The notes beneath the pieces were generated by a model, which was not told the origin of the DNA, did no database searches, and worked only from the letters and a program-made list of their open reading frames with translations. Shown here in pieces: positions 59,291 to 64,000 of a stretch of 64,000 nt of DNA; position 1 is the first letter of the stretch; each line of letters starts with the position of its first letter. The translations under genes were made by a program, and so were the position numbers. Location of the stretch: the NCBI RefSeq assembly GCF_002288925.2, contig NW_022098076.1, positions 71,401,858 to 71,465,857 on the forward strand, in the 5' to 3' direction. The DNA comes from Delphinapterus leucas. Lineage: Eukaryota; Chordata; Mammalia; Artiodactyla; Monodontidae.

Positions 59291-60169
59291 TCAAGCACAG
59301 TTATTTTAGACAGGAAAAAAAAAAAAAAAAAGGACAGCAGGAGTTAAATTTGATGTTCATTAACATGAAGGGAAATTTCTTGCCCCATTTAACTAGTATC
59401 TTAGTTGGTACAGTGTGACAAACAAATTTTAGTTGTTAAAATCTATTATACCTGCTTTAAATTGCATCTCCCTATAGCCAGAGGCTCCATAGTTGTTTAA
59501 ATTCAATTTGAGTTGCCAGGGGCTGTTAATGGGTAGGTTTTGCTATTTATTCTCTTAATTGTTCTCTATCTAAATTATCACTGATGATGAAATCTTATTT
59601 GCACCACATTCCCACATAATCAGAAGGTCTAAATAATTTTTCCTCTTCAGGATAATGACATAGCACTAAAGGCTCACAGAAATCTTTAGGGATAGTTTTT
59701 GTTGTTGTTGTTTTGTTGTTTTTATCATGTGCCACATTTAATTTTAAAATAAATAATTCCACTTGGGCTTCAACAGCATTAAAACGATATGGAAATAATA
59801 AACAAACTGAAAATTATACCTGCTAAGCCCATAGTAGGCTCTTAATAAATGTAGAAATGTGTGCTGACTATCACAGTGTGCTTCTAGCATGACAGTGCCT
59901 TTCAAAACTTTTAAAATGCAAATTGTTCTGTCTTGAGTAAGGCTTTATATCTAATGTGTCATATGTATGACATGACTTTGATATTTCATTCTTTAATTAG
60001 TTACTGAGTTTACAATATATTAGCCACAGTAAAACACAATAAATTGGAAAGGAAAATCTATACCTATCATTTCCAGCAGAGGTCTCTAGAGAGCAACTAA
60101 AATTATGGAAATAAGGGGTATATGCTCAGAAATTTGAATAGAAAATTTAACTCTTCAGCTTTATGTGAG

Positions 60170-60500
60170 CCCTTTCTTTTCACCCACGCCCCCTTCTCTT
60201 TTGATGTCTGTGCTCCTTCATCAGATAAAAGGCTGTCTAAAAAACTGATCAGAAGTAGACACAAGAGAACAGGTTAATCCCAAGTGCACGGGTGTAATGT
60301 GTCACAAAACAGACAATGTAATTATCTCAGCAGCCTGTTTAACCAGCTAATTCGGCAGCTTTGCATACCAGCGGTGAGCTCATCTGTTCACTATATTACC
60401 AGCCAGGATGTTTTCCACCAAGATCACTACTACACTTTTACAAAAGCTTGTAAAAGTCGGAGGACTGAGTATTTTCTTGAATGTGGTATAACAGCTTTTT
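60170..60500. promoter_or_regulatory. Candidate non-coding regulatory element
   Basis: Repeat-free and site-rich. It has GATAAAAGG, GGTTAATCCC (bicoid/OTX-type core), TGTGTCA, ACAATG (SOX-type), TAATTATC, CAGCTAATTC, TTTGCATA and E-box CATCTG within about 200 bp (60220-60390). It cannot be confirmed without alignment to other mammals. Confidence 0.25.
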
Positions 60501-60794
60501 GCAGTTTTTTATTTGTAGGGAGGTAACAGACTAACAAAGAAAAGAAAATGCAGATTAGTACTGCACAATACAAAAGAAATTGAAGTCGATGATATAAATC
60601 TCCATACATGTTCATTTAAAATGAAATACCCTCTCTTTACTTGGAATCTCTGGGGAAATGCTAAACGACTTAACAGAAATGTGATTTGATGGCAAAGACT
60701 TCTAAGCCTGGTTTTACTTTTCTTAGAAGTAAATTTATTTGCTCCAAATCCAGTCTGTATTTTGCTAATACTAGCACGCTTTGGGGGAGTTGGT

Positions 60795-61035
60795 GTGGGC
60801 TTTAGAGTCAAACCGACTTGGACCTGAATTCTGGTTCTTCAACTTTTTCATCTCCTGATCTTGGGCAAGTTAGATCCACCTGCCTCATCTTTAAAATATG
60901 AACTTTTAAAGATTAAAATTCCTAATCTTTAAAATATGAATTATACCTACATTTTGCATGGTTACCGAGGGGTTTAAATCACATGTCAGGGAAATGCTTG
61001 GCACAAAGAGATAGCTAAATAAACAGTAACTATTT
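60795..61035 (+). mobile_element. MIR SINE with internal duplication
   Basis: GGCTTTAGAGTCAAACCGAC, TGATCTTGGGCAAGTTAG, CTGCCTCATCTTTAAAATATG, GGAAATGCTTGGCACAAAG and TAAATAAACAGTAACTA follow MIR end to end. ATCTTTAAAATATGAA is present twice (60887-60902 and 60925-60940), so a 38-bp unit was duplicated inside the relic. Confidence 0.8.
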
Positions 61036-61047
61036 TATTACATGATA

Positions 61048-61056
61048 TATACACCC

Positions 61057-61091
<35 letters not shown>

Positions 61092-61155
61092 TACATACAT
61101 AGCACACCCATATATATGTATATATACACACACACACAGACACATATATGTATGC
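61048..61155. repeat. Compound (TA)n/(CA)n microsatellite, duplicated
   Basis: ACACCCATATATAT..(CA)n appears twice in a row (from 61049 and from 61101), each a TA block followed by a CA block. Such tracts are unstable and lie about 220 bp from the large inverted repeat. Confidence 0.9.
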
Positions 61156-61370
61156 ATTACATGTATATAACTTAGAAAAAATATAGTTAACCAAAACCTC
61201 AGGAAACATTCATGTATTATCCCAAGTCTTTTCCTTAAAATGACTATCCCCTGACCACAATGATAACACCACGTAACATTCAGGTCCAGCAACCAGCACA
61301 GTGCCTTGTGTGTTCAAGAATATTTGTTGAATAAAATAAACATAACAAACTAAGAGAAGAAAAACACTGC

Positions 61371-61518
61371 AGATGGATTTGCAGGAGAACTCATAGTGGG
61401 AGAGCTACATAACTCAATTTTTATTTCAGCCAACATGTGAAGAACAGTCTCTACAGGGAGTCAAACAGAAATCAAAGGCAGGGAGACTTTCTGGTTCTTC
61501 TTTCCTCTGACTTTGAAT
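61371..61518 (+). repeat. Inverted repeat, arm A (148 bp)
   Basis: It reads AGATGGATTTGCAGGAGAAC at its left and CTCTGACTTTGAAT at its right. It is the reverse complement of 62167-62314 over its whole length with no gap and only two mismatches (98.6%). I do not recognise it as a known repeat, and no open frame is shared. Confidence 0.96.
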
Positions 61519-61729
61519 ATATAAAAATATTCCACAATATTGACCATATTTTAAAGTGATCTACTTTGCTGTTCAATATTTCCAGCAAATTAAACTTTTA
61601 CACCGAAGGACAGTAAGTTCTGCGTCTAACAGCTTAGATGTACGTTATACCTTTAATGTTACATGTCTCATCATTTGACACAGTTAAATGACAACAGCTG
61701 CAAGAGAGTCAAAGTCTTAGACAACAATT

Positions 61730-61935
61730 AAGATAGTCTTGAAGGGACTTCCCTGGTGGCGCAGTGGATAAGACTCCGCACTCCCAATGCAGGGGGCCCA
61801 GGTTCGATCCCTGTTCAGGGAACTAGATCCCAGATGCTTGCTGCAACTAAGGAGCTGGTGAGCTGCAACTATGGAGCCCGCCTGCCGCAACCAAATAAAT
61901 AGTTTAAAAAAAAAAAAAAAAAGATAGTCTTGAAG
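61730..61935 (+). mobile_element. CHR-1-like tRNA SINE with TSD, in the inverted-repeat spacer
   Basis: The body at 61745-61920 starts GGACTTCCCTGGTGGCGCAG and then diverges from the short whale form (TGGATAAGACTCCGCACTCC). It ends in a long A-tail. The perfect 15-bp TSD AAGATAGTCTTGAAG is at 61730-61744 and 61921-61935. Confidence 0.94.
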
Positions 61936-62166
61936 ATGAGGCAGAGATGTAGGAAGATTCTGACTTATAGTAAAGTCTATGGAAGTGTCTGTTACACTAA
62001 AGAAATAAGAAAACACAAATGGATTACACCTGAGGTGCAAAAGGCCCAAGGAGAGGGCATGGAAAAGCTAAATGGTCAGGGAGGTGGCCAGGAACTAGAC
62101 TTAAGAGCTAGCCAACCACCATCTCCCAAAGTCTCACAGCATGGAAGTCTCAGGTCTTCAAAGCAA

Positions 62167-62314
62167 ATTCAAAGCCAGAGGAAAGAAGAACCAGAAAGTC
62201 TCCCTGCCTTTGATTCCTGTTTGACTCCCTGTAGAGACTGTTCTTCACATGTTGGCTGAAATAAAAATTGAGTTATGTAGCTCTCCCACTATGAGTTCTC
62301 CTGCAAATCCATCT
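62167..62314 (-). repeat. Inverted repeat, arm B (148 bp)
   Basis: Mirror copy of arm A, starting ATTCAAAGCCAGAGG and ending CTGCAAATCCATCT. The spacer between the arms is 648 bp. Paired coordinates sum to a constant (123685) from end to end, so there is no indel. Flanks outside the arms show no TSD. Confidence 0.96.
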
Positions 62315-62344
62315 ACCTCTCCCAATTTATTTCAAACCATCTTA

Positions 62345-62790
62345 TGTCTAATCACTCGACTGAGACCATACTGGCACCATTCCCTTTTCTTTTTTCTTTC
62401 AAGAGCCTGGGGCATTTTTACCCACCATTAACTGTTGGTAGGTCTCTTCCCCTCAGACTTTTGCAAGGCTTACTTCCTCACTCCACTTCCCCATGTCCTG
62501 GTTCAAATGTTATCTCCTTACAAAGGCCTTAGCTGACCACCCTTCCTAAAACAGCAATTCCAATCATCCTGTCTTTTAATGCTGCTTTGTTTTTCTTCAC
62601 AGCACTTACCTGGACCTCAGTTTATATTATTTATTTGGTTATTTATTTACCATCTCTCACCCCACTGGAATATTAGTTCAGTGAGTCCAGAAATTTATTT
62701 CATTCACTCATCTATTCCCAGAGCCTAGAAAGGTCCCTAGCACACAGCAGTCACTTGGTACATCTATTTGTTGAATAAATGCTGCTAAAG
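62345..62790 (+). mobile_element. L2 LINE 3' fragment
   Basis: CTCAGACTTTTGCAAGGC, GTTCAAATGTTATCTCCTTAC, CCTTAGCTGACCACCCTTCC, TTTTTCTTCACAGCACTTAC, CCCAGAGCCTAGAAAGG and TTGTTGAATAAATGCTGC follow the L2 3' end in order. Confidence 0.85.
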
Positions 62791-63099
62791 GGGGTCAGTA
62801 GCTGAACATCTGTGTTTCCACCACCTTTTGTTCATTCTAGTTTCATACTGTACAATAATTGTGAATTTCCATGTTCTAGTGCCACCAGTACTCTGTCTGT
62901 TCCTTAAGTAGGGTAAAGCCTACATCTTAATTCAACTTTGACTATACTGTCTGGCACACTGTGGCACCTGAGAAAACAGTTGTCTAGTAAACAGAAATTT
63001 TTAAAAATGAACAAAAAAAGACTAAATATTAAAACTATTGAAGTATTTTTAAAATTGAGGATCATAGTACATTACTAAAAGTAATTAAACATATCAAGA
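62791..63099. other. No recognised feature
   Basis: About 0.3 kb. 62880-62990 is weakly L2- or MIR-like (CTGTCTGTTCCTTAAG, TGTCTGGCACACTGTGGC), not assigned. Confidence 0.35.
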
Positions 63100-63215
63100 T
63101 AAAACTTCTGTGGCGATCATTTTGAAATATATGCAAATATCAGATCATTACGTTGTACACCTGACACTGATGACATATATCAATTTTACCCCAGTTAAAA
63201 AATAAAATAAAATAG
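63100..63215 (+). mobile_element. Old L1 3' terminus
   Basis: CTGTGGCGATCATTTTGAAAT, AGATCATTACGTTGTACACC and ATATCAATTTTACCCCAGTTA, plus an (AAAAT)n tail, match an old L1M 3' end. Confidence 0.75.
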
Positions 63216-63364
63216 GGATAAAAAATACTTCTGTGATATCAAATGCAGCCCACTAATAAATATCTCTCTGTCTCGGTCATTAATAAAAAGTACCAGACGT
63301 TGTGATTTTATCTTGTGGAATTCTCAATATACCCCTGGCTGGGTCTCATTATACCATTCCTAGC

Positions 63365-63480
63365 TCATAGATGTAGAAATTGAGGCAAAGAATTGTTAAG
63401 TGTCTTACGCAGAGTCACACAGCTAATAAGTGCCTACTCACTTGAATCCTAGTCACACAACAGCTCTGTTTCAGAGGCCT
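63365..63480 (-). mobile_element. MIR SINE fragment
   Basis: AGATGTAGAAATTGAGGCAAAG, GTTAAGTGTCTTACGCAGAG and TCACACAGCTAATAAGTGCC are the reversed MIR core. Confidence 0.8.
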
Positions 63481-64000
63481 TTATTATCTACTCTTCAGAC
63501 TGATCTTCTGACACTTCAAATATTATTTTCTCCATTTTCTTTTATCATTAATACCCATTTTCTACTTCCCTCTTCTAATGATCAAGTTAATAATCACTAA
63601 ATTAAGAACTTAAATGATGCAAAGCTTCAGTAAGGTTTGGATGCCAAACTCTGAAAACATACTAAATAATAAATGCATATCCCCCCAAAAAAGGGGGGGA
63701 GGTTAATGAAGATTAATGTTGTCCTTGGGGTGGTAGAATTTAAATTTCATAAGAGTCTCCTAAGCTTATTTAACAGAGAAAAAAATGTTGCCATCTTTTT
63801 GTAAAACATGCATTTTAAGGCACTTCTATGAATTTCTCTCCCATAGAGAGTGAGTGATATATAGCTGGGGTCTAATTCATTCCAACTCATCACATGTATT
63901 TTGTAACTCCATATTACCCTTTGAAATCAATAGGCAGTTAACACTGAGAAGATGTATTTAGGTTTGAAAGAAGATAAAAATTGGACTGTGATCTATTCCT
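63481..64000. other. No recognised feature; C6-A6-G7 tract
   Basis: AT-rich to the window end. CCCCCCAAAAAAGGGGGGG (63681-63699) is a homopolymer-built perfect hairpin. Confidence 0.45.

Larger units (their letters stand above)
58436..60794. other. Repeat-poor segment
   Basis: About 2.4 kb with no nameable repeat apart from an A18 run (59317-59334) and a (GTT)n tract (59698-59725). No gene evidence. Two candidate conserved elements are noted separately. Confidence 0.4.

Noticed and set aside
61371..62314. Inverted repeat as a DNA transposon with long terminal inverted repeats
   Set aside because: No target-site duplication or TA/8-bp flank, no recognisable terminal motif and no transposase remnant in the spacer.
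1..64000. CRISPR array, operon or prokaryotic system
   Set aside because: No regularly spaced identical repeats and no dense coding; repeat families are mammalian.

Overview
This window is mammalian nuclear DNA, almost certainly from a cetacean and probably a toothed whale. The diagnostic evidence is a set of tRNA-derived CHR-type SINEs that begin GGGCTTCCCTGGTGG. Most are the short (about 210 bp) deletion form typical of whales, and several have clean target-site duplications (TSDs). They sit alongside ancient mammalian repeats (L2, MIR, MLT1-type LTRs, old L1). The species call is inference from repeat families; no search was run.

I find no protein-coding gene, no exon I would defend and no structural RNA gene. 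All open frames are short. The longest recognisable ones are pieces of a dead L1 (ORF1 and ORF2), SINE bodies read in all frames, or chance frames in AT-rich DNA. The window reads as intergenic or deep intronic sequence.

Layout. Positions 1-21 kb are SINE-rich: nine CHR-type copies, including one SINE inserted in another (5.8-6.4 kb) and a head-to-head inverted pair (10.1-10.7 kb), mixed with L2 fragments. Positions 20.7-28.5 kb hold old L1 and L2 pieces and a solo LTR with perfect 5-bp TSDs (23951-24295). Positions 28.5-33 kb are repeat-poor and contain a diverged tandem duplication (30310-30432) that looks like a candidate non-coding regulatory element. An MLT1-like LTR follows at 33.2-33.8 kb. 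Positions 34639-41912 are a full-length (about 7.3 kb) minus-strand L1 inserted into an older minus-strand L2, which resumes at 41923. The L1 keeps its 5' UTR with a YY1-like site, ORF1, ORF2 and 3' UTR, but it is disabled by stops, frameshifts and loss of a catalytic aspartate. Positions 42.9-55 kb are mostly L2, MIR and LTR relics. Positions 55.0-56.6 kb hold an L1 whose two halves point in opposite directions, as expected from twin priming. Positions 58.4-60.8 kb are repeat-poor with possible conserved elements. Positions 61.4-62.3 kb contain two 148-bp arms in inverted orientation that differ at only two bases, with a SINE in the spacer. This is the most unexpected structure in the window. 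The rest is L2, L1 and MIR debris.

Nothing here forms a working pathway. The interest lies in transposon biology (nesting, 5' inversion, L1 decay), in the near-identical inverted repeat, and in a few repeat-free segments that may be regulatory.
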